A stretch of 64,000 nucleotides of DNA from PGYR01 sp040264895 (GTDB taxonomy: Bacteria > Bacteroidota > Ignavibacteria > Kapaibacteriales > UBA2268). The stretch spans positions 100,060 through 164,059 of the forward strand of contig JBDQHL010000001.1 of assembly GCA_040264895.1 (NCBI GenBank), given 5' to 3'. Below are positions 36,195-45,299 of the stretch, one piece after another (the stretch's first letter is position 1; every line of letters begins with the position of its first letter). A program made the translations under genes and the position numbers. Under the pieces are notes generated by a model. The model searched no databases. It was not told the DNA's origin and saw nothing but the letters and a program-made list of their open reading frames with translations.

Positions 36195-36827
36195 ATGAAA
36201 ACTTCTAAACTGTTTTTCTTACTATTAGTTGTTGCTCTTACAACTGCAATCACGCCAACAGAAGCCCACGAAAAGGGCGACTTCGGGATGACGGCTGCTA
36301 TAGGGATGCCAAATGGTGTAACTCCATCTATTGGTCTACCTACCAACACAACATCTAGACTAAGTATTTCTGCTACTGCATCCAGTAGTTTTAATATTAT
36401 GCTAACTAACAATATACAATTAGACTTAGGTCTTGGGTATTTGTCAGTTGACCCGGGTGGAGATGCTGACCCTGCAAATACCCTTTCGATTATGGCAGGC
36501 GGTAAGTATTTCTTTAATACAGGTGATGTTAGTCCATATTTGAATTTAGGAATTAGCTATACGCAAATACCAACAATTGAAAGTGGAGATACTGGGTTCA
36601 CAACTGAGGTATCTGGTAATATGATGACTGTATTAGCTGCATTTGGTGCACAAGCATTTATTACACCAACCCACAATATAGCATTATTTGTACAAATGGG
36701 TATTGGTTATAATATGGGTACTGTAGATACCGAAACCTCTTCTGGTGGTTCTAGCTCGACTATGAGCAGCGAGGTTACTAACCTAAATTTAGGTGGCTCA
36801 GCAGTTGGCGTAACCGTTTATTTCTAA
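36195..36827 (+). CDS. Outer-membrane beta-barrel protein
   Basis: About 210 residues. The ATG at 36195, with AAGAGGA upstream, begins a clear signal peptide (LFFLLLVVALTTAITPTEAH). The mature protein consists of alternating beta-strands with a Gly-rich pattern and ends with an aromatic residue (GVTVYF), as in small outer-membrane barrels (OmpW/OprF-like size). A terminator follows. Function unknown. Confidence 0.75.
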   Translation: MKTSKLFFLLLVVALTTAITPTEAHEKGDFGMTAAIGMPNGVTPSIGLPTNTTSRLSISATASSSFNIMLTNNIQLDLGLGYLSVDPGGDADPANTLSIMAGGKYFFNTGDVSPYLNLGISYTQIPTIESGDTGFTTEVSGNMMTVLAAFGAQAFITPTHNIALFVQMGIGYNMGTVDTETSSGGSSSTMSSEVTNLNLGGSAVGVTVYF

Positions 36828-36845
36828 TTATTTTTATTAAAATTA

Positions 36846-36873
36846 ACCCCTTTGTGAATTATTACAAAGGGGT
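36846..36873 (+). terminator. Rho-independent terminator
   Basis: Perfect 10-bp stem ACCCCTTTGT / ACAAAGGGGT with an 8-base loop, followed by ATTTATTCTTT. It lies 18 bases past the barrel-protein stop and 14 bases before the next gene. Confidence 0.8.
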
Positions 36874-36887
36874 ATTTATTCTTTAAT

Positions 36888-37751
36888 ATGAAAATTTTAT
36901 CCTTTCTGTTATTAGCATTATTATTTTTTTCCTGTAAGGAAGAAAACTCTACCGTACCTAGTGATAACGGTTATTTTAGCTCTGGTAAGACAGCATTAGT
37001 CATGGTAGTAGAAAATTCAGATAGGGCTAACGAACAGATAGAAGACCTAGCATTTGAAACATACCCCTCGGAGACTTTACAAATCTTTTCAGATATATTT
37101 AGTGTTCCTTTCGACTCACTATATGGTAAGGATCTGAATGCAATTTTAGATCAATATGGTGAGCCTTGGCAGATAGAAACTATAATAGATAACACTAATG
37201 GCTATTATGATGAAATTATAGTATTAACTGATAGTACTGCAACTAAGGAAAAACTAAAGGAAGAGCTTCAAAAATTAGCAAGTCAGAATTATAATATAGA
37301 TATGGTTTTCAGTTTACACGGATCACAAACGAACATTGTTTTTGCTGACGAAAGTATCCCAGTAGACGAAGTTACAAAAGAACTACAAGATTTAGATGTG
37401 CCTATTAGGGTTTTGTACCAGACTAATTGCAAAAGTGCAAACACTATTGGTTTATGGAATAGATTGGGAGTAGTTGCTTGCAACGGCACTGTAGACAATA
37501 ATTACCTTACTATATTTGCACCTGCTAATTTTATTAAGCATTGGGTCAGTGGTAAATCCTATTATGAATCTGTAGAAGGAGCATATAATAATGAAATTGC
37601 AACTCTAAAATCTTATAATAATATCCTACCTGTTCTGGATTATATTACTCAAGGTAATTACTTAGCGGGAAGCCTACCAATCTATTCAGGAAAAGACTTA
37701 ACTATAACAAAAGACGACTTTATAGTAGATGACTCGGGTAATGCCCCATAG
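36888..37751 (+). CDS. Lipoprotein with caspase-like (clan CD) His-Cys pair
   Basis: A 287-residue lipoprotein (signal LSFLLLALLFFSC, lipidated Cys16). Two segments match the catalytic positions of clan CD cysteine peptidases: a hydrophobic strand ending in SLHGS (His144) and a second ending in LYQTNCKSA (Cys181), 37 residues apart. Caspases have a similar HG and QACRG pair. I do not recognise a named family. It is preceded by a terminator, so it has its own promoter or depends on read-through, and it converges on the TonB receptor gene 13 bases away. Confidence 0.6.
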   Translation: MKILSFLLLALLFFSCKEENSTVPSDNGYFSSGKTALVMVVENSDRANEQIEDLAFETYPSETLQIFSDIFSVPFDSLYGKDLNAILDQYGEPWQIETIIDNTNGYYDEIIVLTDSTATKEKLKEELQKLASQNYNIDMVFSLHGSQTNIVFADESIPVDEVTKELQDLDVPIRVLYQTNCKSANTIGLWNRLGVVACNGTVDNNYLTIFAPANFIKHWVSGKSYYESVEGAYNNEIATLKSYNNILPVLDYITQGNYLAGSLPIYSGKDLTITKDDFIVDDSGNAP

Positions 37752-37764
37752 TTATTGCCTAATA

Positions 37765-39744
37765 TTAAAACGCTACACTTACTCCACCATAAACCATTCT
37801 TCCTGGTGCCGATATTCCGATTCGTGTTAATCTTGATTGGTCAAATATATTATTTGCTCGAATAAAGAAGGTATATAAGTTCTCGTTATAAGTAGTTAAA
37901 TAACTCATTCGCAGGTTTACCAATGCTGATTGGTCTATCTCTTCCAAAACGTCAGTTATATCAGATATACCGTATTGACGACCCATAAAGTCCAATTCAG
38001 CCATTAAGTCAAAACCACCGCCAACACGCCAATCTGCTTGCAAAAATGCAATGATTTCTGGCTTAGCTTCCAAATCTTGTTCTACACCATCTACCGTACC
38101 CTTGCTATTCATATAAGTGAAGTGACCAGATATGTCAATATCATTTGTAACATAATACTTAGCTCTAAATTCGGCCCCTAATATCGTAGCTTCATCTAAA
38201 TTGATTCGCTGTCTTCTGTTAAGTGTGTCACCTTCCACGGCAGCTTGTGTTATCAAATCTGAAAAGCTATTTGCAAAAAGTGATAGTGTAGTCTCCAAAT
38301 CTCCTGCTGAATAGTCTATACCGATTTCCGATAGTATCCCTGTTTCTGGTTTCAGATTAGGGTTAACTACGAATCTATTAAGTGCTGCAGAAAATGACTC
38401 ACGCATGGTTGGAAATCGGCTCTTTTTACCAACATTACCAAATAGATTAATACTACTGCTTATGTTATAATTAACTCCAAATACGGCAGCAATATCATCA
38501 TACGAACTACCATTCGCTTCCGTAAAGTCACCGGCATCACTGATATCGAATCTGTCATAAGAAGAACCAATAGTAAATACCCAGTCGCCTTGCAATCTTT
38601 TGTACTCCGCTCCAAAGCTTGATGTTGTTTGTCCGTAGTCTTTGGTCACAGAATTACCATCTGCATCCTCTATTTCTTCAGTATGAGAAGAAGTAAACCC
38701 ATTAATAGTGAAATTCAATATATCGTTATCACTTATGTCAGCCTTCAAGTTCATTCGAGTGCCAAAAGTGTTGTCATCATCATATTGTATTTCATTAATT
38801 TCTTCGAATGCTATGCTTTGGTAATCCTCAATTGTCTGATTAAACTGATCGCCCCATATAGCTCCCCTAAAAGATATGCTTTCAGATATTTGTGAGCTAC
38901 CATTTACAGTAACTATACTTCTCATCCACTCGGGATATTTCCAGAATCGAGTGTTAACACCTTCTGGGTTGTTAACTGGTATTACCCCTTTATTTCCGTT
39001 TACATGATTGAAGGACACACCTAATTTGTCTGTCTCACTGAATGAATATTCCCCACGTCCGTAAGCCGTAATCCTCTCGTTTTGACTATTCGGAATCAAA
39101 TTTTCTCCCTCTCCAGTTCGTAAGTTCAAGCTATTATCTTTCGGAGCTTTCAGCCCATCACGTGTCATGAATGAGATATTACCCAGATAGTTGAATTTAC
39201 CATCTTTCCCTTCAATTTTTACAGCGCTATACTTCCTTCCAGCTTCTCCAATTTGCAATGAAACATTCCCCCCTAAACCTTCGCTTTCTCTTTCGGAAGT
39301 AGTAATATTTATTGCACCACCCAACACATTTGCCCCATACAGAACTGAGTTCGTACCAGTACTAATTTTTAGGTTTCCAATTATGTCTGTGGGTATCATA
39401 CTTAGGTCCAACCTATTATCCCAAGGAACATTGAAGTATATGCCATCGAAGAAAATGGAGATAGACCTTTCCCCTGCTCCACGTAGAAATATAAGTGACT
39501 CGCCACGCGAGTTAGTTTGCAGAAAACCAGCAGGGATTACAGCATTCAACTCTTCAAAATTAACAGCATCCTGTTCTTTAATTTCGTGATATTTTATCTC
39601 TTTTATATTAGTAGGAGTAATATTAACTCCCTTATCCGATTCAGATACTATCTCCCCAAGCCTATAAGTTTTTATAGTGTCTCTGGGCGATTGAGAATTA
39701 GATAATGTTGCTACTAATAATAAGATAAATACTAATCTTTTCAT
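37765..39744 (-). CDS. TonB-dependent outer-membrane receptor
   Basis: A 659-residue receptor with a signal peptide. The plug domain (about 45-160) includes LQTNSRGESLIFLRGAGERS, FFDGIYFNVPWDN and GTNSVLYGANVLGGAINI. A ~22-strand barrel ends in GRMVYGGVSVAF with a terminal Phe. It imports large nutrients (siderophores, vitamins or sugars) using TonB energy; the ligand is unknown. It is divergent from the cobalamin riboswitch, so it is not itself under that switch. Confidence 0.93.
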   Translation of the reverse strand: MKRLVFILLLVATLSNSQSPRDTIKTYRLGEIVSESDKGVNITPTNIKEIKYHEIKEQDAVNFEELNAVIPAGFLQTNSRGESLIFLRGAGERSISIFFDGIYFNVPWDNRLDLSMIPTDIIGNLKISTGTNSVLYGANVLGGAINITTSERESEGLGGNVSLQIGEAGRKYSAVKIEGKDGKFNYLGNISFMTRDGLKAPKDNSLNLRTGEGENLIPNSQNERITAYGRGEYSFSETDKLGVSFNHVNGNKGVIPVNNPEGVNTRFWKYPEWMRSIVTVNGSSQISESISFRGAIWGDQFNQTIEDYQSIAFEEINEIQYDDDNTFGTRMNLKADISDNDILNFTINGFTSSHTEEIEDADGNSVTKDYGQTTSSFGAEYKRLQGDWVFTIGSSYDRFDISDAGDFTEANGSSYDDIAAVFGVNYNISSSINLFGNVGKKSRFPTMRESFSAALNRFVVNPNLKPETGILSEIGIDYSAGDLETTLSLFANSFSDLITQAAVEGDTLNRRQRINLDEATILGAEFRAKYYVTNDIDISGHFTYMNSKGTVDGVEQDLEAKPEIIAFLQADWRVGGGFDLMAELDFMGRQYGISDITDVLEEIDQSALVNLRMSYLTTYNENLYTFFIRANNIFDQSRLTRIGISAPGRMVYGGVSVAF

Positions 39745-39814
39745 ACTTGAAGTTTGGTTCTGTGCTTACAATTAGACATTTCGAATTGCAAAGATAGCAA
39801 AGTGAAGTCAAAAT

Positions 39815-39845
39815 TTTGAATTTTTAGAATAATAGTATAGATTTG
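39815..39845 (+). promoter_or_regulatory. Bacteroidota-type promoter for the B12 operon
   Basis: TTTG (39815-39818), 19 bases, TAGATTTG (39838-39845), which matches the Bacteroidota -33/-7 consensus TTTG and TAnnTTTG with proper spacing. Transcription would begin near 39851, about ten bases before the riboswitch. Confidence 0.6.
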
Positions 39846-39861
39846 AATTACTGATTAGTCA

Positions 39862-40003
39862 TTAGTTATTGGGAATCCTGTGAAAATCAGGAACGGTTCC
39901 GCCGCTGTAACGAGATACGACCGAACTATGTAATTAATTGCAGTCACTGTGCTTTAGGCGCGGGAAGGCAGTTCGGAAGGTTTGAAGCTTGAAGTCAGAA
40001 CAC
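39862..40003 (+). promoter_or_regulatory. Cobalamin (B12) riboswitch
   Basis: Conserved core sequences in order: GGGAA, GTGAAAATCAGGAACGG, CCGCCGCTGTAA, then the B12 box GTCACTGT (39943-39950), GGGAAGGC (39962-39969) and the closing GAAGTCAGAA (39991-40000). This RNA binds adenosylcobalamin or related forms and shuts off the downstream uptake operon when B12 is plentiful. Confidence 0.95.
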
Positions 40004-40050
40004 CTACTAAATTATACTCATTGGATAAATTCTTAAATTAGAGAATTGAA

Positions 40051-40133
40051 CATCTGCGGAATACAGATGCTTTGAGGTAAAAAGCACCCCCTAACGTAGC
40101 GATTGGCTACCCCTGACTCAAGTGCCTTGCCTC
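40051..40133 (+). promoter_or_regulatory. Structured leader between riboswitch and first gene (probable expression platform)
   Basis: CATCTG/CAGATG (40051-40056, 40064-40069) forms a hairpin. GAGG..GCAC (40074-40087) pairs with GTGC..CCTC (40122-40133), enclosing a GTAGC/GCTAC hairpin (40096-40110) flanked by two C-runs. There is no T-run, so control is more likely on translation, although the gene starts 54 bases later. Not a known riboswitch class to me. Confidence 0.5.
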
Positions 40134-40187
40134 TTAATACAGAAAGAAATAGATTTAATATTTAATAATTAACAAGGTACAATTCTT

Positions 40188-42527
40188 ATGAATAAGTATT
40201 TAATAGCTTTTGCTGCATTGCTATGTAGCTATGGAATAGTTAGTTCTTCTGTCATCACCGAATCTGCGGTACAGTATGAAGTTGGTAGTAATGTGGTAGG
40301 GATAACTGAAAACCCGATAGACAATGTGGTGCACATTTTTTGTGCTGGTATTGACGTAAACGAGAACGGTATATACGACGAGGGTGAGGATGAAAAACCA
40401 TCTTGGTGGAGAGTTGACCCCAATGGCTCATCAGTGGAGCCTACATTATTAAAAGAATTTGACACTTATTTCATGGAGCCATTTGTACTGACAACCGATA
40501 TTACCAAAGGGTATGCAACTGTTGTACTCAATTTTGCATCTATTATTGAAAATGAAACTGTAACTCAAGATGGTTATACTCAAGGATTTCAAATGAAAAA
40601 TGCCGTACCTGCATTCAAAATTGATGTTGATAATGGTGAGCCAGTAATCTTAAAACAGTTCGACACTTATTCTGTTGCGGCTATTAATTCTACTATTAAT
40701 GGGATTGTTTCTGTTATTAATAATGAAACAAAAGAGGAGAAATTAGTTAACCTAAACGGCAATATTTACTCGGCAATTTTTGTTGATTTAGAAAATGATG
40801 GAACAGAGGAGTTAGCAGTATTAACTGAGTCAGGTTTTTTCAACTTCTACCAAATAACTAATGATGCAGAGGCGACTTTAGTAGCAACTTATGATGCAAG
40901 CACAGAACCACAATTCACAGGTACCTTTGGTGATTTATATTCAGACTATGGTGCTGTATTCACTTTGTTCGAGGGGTCTAGCTCTGTAATAAAAATCACT
41001 GCAGATTATAACGGTACCGTGTCTAGTGATATTGAAGAAAAAGACTGGTTCTCTGAACCAACTCTTTATTTCCCAATTACTACTCAATGGAATTTGATTT
41101 CGAATAGGGATTTTGAGACTCTTGTATTTAATTTCCTTTATGAATTAGAAAAACATAGAACAGGTCATGTAATTCAAACTGCCTACAAAGCAGGTGACAG
41201 ATTATATTTGGGTTCCAGCAATGTAGTAATACCATTTACAATAACTGATGAAAGGATTGAGGACATTAAGTATGTTGATCACAATTTTTCTGGTTATCAA
41301 CCATTGGATATATTGAGTGACGGACCTGAGTACTATGTGTTGAACTTAGGGGTTGACTTCGATTTCAACGGTGTGGTAGATTCTGACAAAGGTGATGTAA
41401 GTTCTTCAATCACCAAGTTTGTTGGCCTTGGTCAACAAGCATTTGTACCTGGAGAAACGCGTGAAATAGCAGATTTACCATTCTATTTGAACTTTCCCAT
41501 CAATACTAATTTGTCGTTCGATGGAATTATAATCCTACCATCTGGTAATAAAGCATATATGTTCGATATAGAAAGTGAGACTATTATAGACTCAATTGAT
41601 GCTGGTATGTATGTTACTTCAGCATTCTCAGTACTCGATTACTTAGTTTTAGGTACCAGAGATTATGATGAAGGCAAGAGCTATGTTAGAATTATTAATG
41701 ATGAAGTTGGTATAGATGTAAGCGAAGAAGTTGGTCCTAATGTAATTGATGTAACAGTCTATCAGAACGGTTCTGGATTTGGTGTAATTTCTGTTTCTGA
41801 AGGTAACTTCAACGAGTCAGATGCAACTATCAATATTTTGAAACTTGGTTTTGTAGGATTCACTGAAAACATAAGCATAGATGCAGGTATGACTGGTAGC
41901 AATGTAGTTACTAATTCTATCCAAACTAAAGCTGCCGTAGTAATGAACGGTAGTCACGAGATTCATATTATTGACTTATTAAAAGCAGAAAAGGAGCTTA
42001 CATTCTCAACAGGAACAACGGGCTATGGGGGTCCAAGAGATGTGATATTTATAAATAAATTGCTTTTTGTAACTACTTATAGCAATAGAGTTTTAGTATT
42101 CGATTCCGAAAATGGTGATAAGCTATCTGAATACAGTGTAGATGGCCACTCAGAAGGAATAATAGAAGCGAATAGTTACTTTTATATAGCTAACAATAAC
42201 TACTCAAACTATAAACCAAATAGCAGAGTAGTAGCTTATAATAAGAATCCTAGAATAACAAATGTAGATTCTGAAGCTAGTGACTATACCTCTCCCATCC
42301 GTATCTACCCGCACCCAGTTGGGAACGAGTTCCATATGGTGTCAGATGAGTTAGTGGGTGAGTTGGAGATTGCAATCATAGACGGACAGGGCAAGATAGT
42401 AGCCACACACTCTGCTGTTGCCGATGGCGAAGTAGCAATGAGTGCAGATGAACTTGGTCTTGGTGCTGGTAACTACACTGCGATTATCAATGGAACCAAA
42501 GCAGTGAGATTTATAGTCATTAAGTGA
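40188..42527 (+). CDS. T9SS-exported protein of the B12 operon
   Basis: A 779-residue protein with a signal peptide (YLIAFAALLCSYGIVSSS). It has repeated beta-strand units resembling a propeller and two calcium-loop-like segments (DVNENGIYDEGED and DFDFNGVVDSDKGD). The last ~75 residues (IRIYPHPVGNEFHM, YTAIINGTKAVRFIVIK) are a T9SS sorting domain. It is the first gene after the cobalamin riboswitch, so it is probably exported to the surface during B12 limitation. Its molecular role is unknown; capture of B12 or its carriers is an inference from context. It overlaps the next start by four bases (GTGA). Confidence 0.8.
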   Translation: MNKYLIAFAALLCSYGIVSSSVITESAVQYEVGSNVVGITENPIDNVVHIFCAGIDVNENGIYDEGEDEKPSWWRVDPNGSSVEPTLLKEFDTYFMEPFVLTTDITKGYATVVLNFASIIENETVTQDGYTQGFQMKNAVPAFKIDVDNGEPVILKQFDTYSVAAINSTINGIVSVINNETKEEKLVNLNGNIYSAIFVDLENDGTEELAVLTESGFFNFYQITNDAEATLVATYDASTEPQFTGTFGDLYSDYGAVFTLFEGSSSVIKITADYNGTVSSDIEEKDWFSEPTLYFPITTQWNLISNRDFETLVFNFLYELEKHRTGHVIQTAYKAGDRLYLGSSNVVIPFTITDERIEDIKYVDHNFSGYQPLDILSDGPEYYVLNLGVDFDFNGVVDSDKGDVSSSITKFVGLGQQAFVPGETREIADLPFYLNFPINTNLSFDGIIILPSGNKAYMFDIESETIIDSIDAGMYVTSAFSVLDYLVLGTRDYDEGKSYVRIINDEVGIDVSEEVGPNVIDVTVYQNGSGFGVISVSEGNFNESDATINILKLGFVGFTENISIDAGMTGSNVVTNSIQTKAAVVMNGSHEIHIIDLLKAEKELTFSTGTTGYGGPRDVIFINKLLFVTTYSNRVLVFDSENGDKLSEYSVDGHSEGIIEANSYFYIANNNYSNYKPNSRVVAYNKNPRITNVDSEASDYTSPIRIYPHPVGNEFHMVSDELVGELEIAIIDGQGKIVATHSAVADGEVAMSADELGLGAGNYTAIINGTKAVRFIVIK

Positions 42528-44437
42528 TAAAAATTCTATCATATATTACTGTGATTTTGATTGGTCTCAACTTTACTTATGCAGCAGACACCAACTCGGT
42601 GGATATGCAAGAAGTTGTAGTAGAAGAGAAATCAGAACCCAGTAATAATGGGTTTAACTATCTCTCGAATCAATCACTAAGTGAGAAAGATTTGAAGCAG
42701 ATAAACCCAGTGCAAGTTAGCGACGCTCTGCAATATATATCTGGTGTCAATATTCGAGATTACGGTGGACTTAGCTCTGTGCAAACTGTTTCGCTAAGAG
42801 GGTTGCCATCTAATCAAACACTAGTACTATTCGATGGTATGAATATCACGAATTCCCAAACCGGACTGACTGATGTTAGTAAGCTATTTATCAGCTCGGT
42901 TGATAAAATAGAGGTGGCAAAGGGAGCTAGTTCATCGCTCTATGGGAGCAATGCTATTGCAGGGGTAGTAAACTTGAATACAGGTAACACAATGGACAAC
43001 AGCTATGGCATAATGCTGAGCTATGACGCATTTACGAATAGAATTGCTGAGTTGGATTTGACTCAGAACATTGATTCCATACCATTTACACTTAAGCTAA
43101 GAAAGACAGACTCTGACGGAACTTATAGTTTTGAATTGGACGGTGAAAATTTCGAACGTAATAACAGCGCAGTCGATAATACTGACTTATATCTAGGTAG
43201 CATTTTCAATGCAGGTGGATTCGTAATTAAGCCAAGATTGATAGCTCGACAATCGAAACGGGGAGCACCTGAGCCAGTTATCGGCGGCAATCAAAGAGAA
43301 AGTAATGCTTTCCTGATGGAATCGGACTTGTTAGCTTTAGTTACTGGTACAAATTACATTAATGATAGCACAAATGTGAAGATTGGTCTGAGCTATAATT
43401 ACAGCGATTTGCAATTCCGCAATCCCAATGCGATTGAGTTCGGTGCAGATGGAATTAATAATGATTATTATAATAACTCAGCTCAGTTCCGAGCACAGTT
43501 CAACAAATGGATTGGTAAATGGTATTACTCCATCGTTGCTGATGGAACTTATGCTCAACTCAATGGTGATATGCTGCAAGAAGTTGACGAAGACAACATA
43601 GTAACTCGGGGGAACGGCTCATTAGCTGCTAACCTCAGCTACACAAAGCAGAGCGTAGTTATAGAGTATTCATACTTTGGTAGTATGAGAGCTGATTTCA
43701 GCACAGATTTCGCAATTAATTATGCACCAATGGTAGGTATTAGCGCTAATGTAATGGAAGCTAATTTCTTGTCGAAATTCTCCATTTCTGGTGGCTATCG
43801 TTTGCCGTCATTCAATGAGATGTATTATCTAAATTATGGTAATCAAGATCTGAAGCCTGAGAGTGCATTATCTTACAATTTGGGATTCGAGTATTCGCCA
43901 CCAGCTATTGGAAATTTTGGAGTCAACTTATTCTATACTTTTACGAATGACCAAATAGCTGCCGTGCCGACTGGGCCTATAACTTGGCAGTCGCAGAATA
44001 TAGATAAAGTGCAGAGCCGAGGGGTAGAATTAACAGCCTTGTTTCGACCTTTTAGTGGGGTAGCCATGAGGTATAATTATGTATATCAGCTACCGACTAA
44101 TGAGAGTTTGAGTAACGACGAGGAAAGCATATTGCTCCCTTACACTCCAGAGGAAATTGTATCTGCAATGATTACTTATGAGCACAAGTCACTCCTTACA
44201 GGGCTTAGCACACAATACAAAAGCTATGTGTTCACTACAATTGACAATGATTTGAATTTAATATTAGATAATTTTCTCTTACTTGACTTATTCATCTCAT
44301 ACAGACCAGAGCTTTTTGATGGAGATTTGGAGTTACGTGCAGACTTAGAAAATATAACTGATGAGCAGTATCAACTATTTATGAATTTCCCAATGCCAGG
44401 GCGAAATATAAGGGCAACAATCAGATATGAACTGTAG
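42524..44437 (+). CDS. btuB: TonB-dependent vitamin B12 receptor (BtuB-like)
   Basis: A 637-residue receptor. After the signal peptide comes a TonB box-like VDMQEVVVEE, the plug (NPVQVSDALQYISGVNIRDYG, RGLPSNQTLVLFDG and GASSSLYGSNAIAGVVNL) and a barrel ending in NIRATIRYEL. Position under a cobalamin riboswitch makes B12 the likely cargo. It begins with GTG overlapping the upstream stop by four bases. No btuCDF transport genes are in the window. Confidence 0.88.
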   Translation: MIKILSYITVILIGLNFTYAADTNSVDMQEVVVEEKSEPSNNGFNYLSNQSLSEKDLKQINPVQVSDALQYISGVNIRDYGGLSSVQTVSLRGLPSNQTLVLFDGMNITNSQTGLTDVSKLFISSVDKIEVAKGASSSLYGSNAIAGVVNLNTGNTMDNSYGIMLSYDAFTNRIAELDLTQNIDSIPFTLKLRKTDSDGTYSFELDGENFERNNSAVDNTDLYLGSIFNAGGFVIKPRLIARQSKRGAPEPVIGGNQRESNAFLMESDLLALVTGTNYINDSTNVKIGLSYNYSDLQFRNPNAIEFGADGINNDYYNNSAQFRAQFNKWIGKWYYSIVADGTYAQLNGDMLQEVDEDNIVTRGNGSLAANLSYTKQSVVIEYSYFGSMRADFSTDFAINYAPMVGISANVMEANFLSKFSISGGYRLPSFNEMYYLNYGNQDLKPESALSYNLGFEYSPPAIGNFGVNLFYTFTNDQIAAVPTGPITWQSQNIDKVQSRGVELTALFRPFSGVAMRYNYVYQLPTNESLSNDEESILLPYTPEEIVSAMITYEHKSLLTGLSTQYKSYVFTTIDNDLNLILDNFLLLDLFISYRPELFDGDLELRADLENITDEQYQLFMNFPMPGRNIRATIRYEL

Positions 44438-45299
44438 ATTTTTAATAATAGGTATGATAGCAGTGTGTCAATTAGCCATTGCACAAGATTGTATAACAAT
44501 CAATACGGTTGTGTCATTCACTCCTGGTGAGGGACAGAACTTAGGGCAAGGTGATGAATTTTTTCCTAATAACATTCTCGGTCGTCCATCTGAAAGGGCA
44601 AGTTCAGAAGTGGCTGAAGCAAGCGAAGAAGAGGTGCTATCTCTCGGCTTTGGTGGTGAAATAATAGTTGCAAATACTGACAATGTTATAATCGATGGTG
44701 ATGGTGACGATTTCACAATTTTTGAAAATGCATTCATTAACCCAATCAATCAGAGGATATTCGCAGAGCCAGGGGTTATTAGCGTTAGCAAGGATGGGAT
44801 TGAATACACAGAGTTCCCCTACGTTTTTGCGTCGCTAAAGGGGTGTTCTGGTACAATTCCTACTTATGGTGGACAAGATTATTGCAATCCAACAGCAAGT
44901 GGTGGCAATTCATTTGACTTGGCTGATATAGGTATTGACTCCATCAGATATATAAAAATTACTGATATTACTATAGATGTATTCAACAGCCCAAATCATA
45001 TATATTACGATGCTTCTCTGAGTGGATTTGACTTAGATGCAGTTGTAATTCATAACTATACAGCTAAAAAAATCAGCTCTGTGAATGATAATAATGATGA
45101 CTATTACTCTATTAAAAATCTGTCGTTTAGTAGTGAGAGCCACGCCAATACTATAAAAATATACACCCTAAGTGGTGAGCAAATAGACGAGCTGATTGGA
45201 ATTGGTCAGTATAATTTTAGTAACTTGAATTTTGGTGTTTACTTAATAGCAATTGAAAACAATGGCCGTATATATTACGAAAAGATTATTAGCAATTAG
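44427..45299 (+). CDS. Surface protein of B12 uptake loci with T9SS tail
   Basis: A 290-residue protein. The signal peptide (LIIGMIAVCQLAIAQ) is followed by a beta-sandwich starting VVSFTPGEGQNLGQGDEFFPN and NILGRPS, a pattern I associate with cell-surface proteins encoded beside BtuB in several phyla. It contains DGDGDDFTIFENAFI and FDLADIGID segments. The last ~65 residues look like a T9SS sorting domain (ending GVYLIAIENNGRIYYEKI). It overlaps btuB by 11 bases and the next gene by 38. Confidence 0.75.
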   Translation: MNCRFLIIGMIAVCQLAIAQDCITINTVVSFTPGEGQNLGQGDEFFPNNILGRPSERASSEVAEASEEEVLSLGFGGEIIVANTDNVIIDGDGDDFTIFENAFINPINQRIFAEPGVISVSKDGIEYTEFPYVFASLKGCSGTIPTYGGQDYCNPTASGGNSFDLADIGIDSIRYIKITDITIDVFNSPNHIYYDASLSGFDLDAVVIHNYTAKKISSVNDNNDDYYSIKNLSFSSESHANTIKIYTLSGEQIDELIGIGQYNFSNLNFGVYLIAIENNGRIYYEKIISN

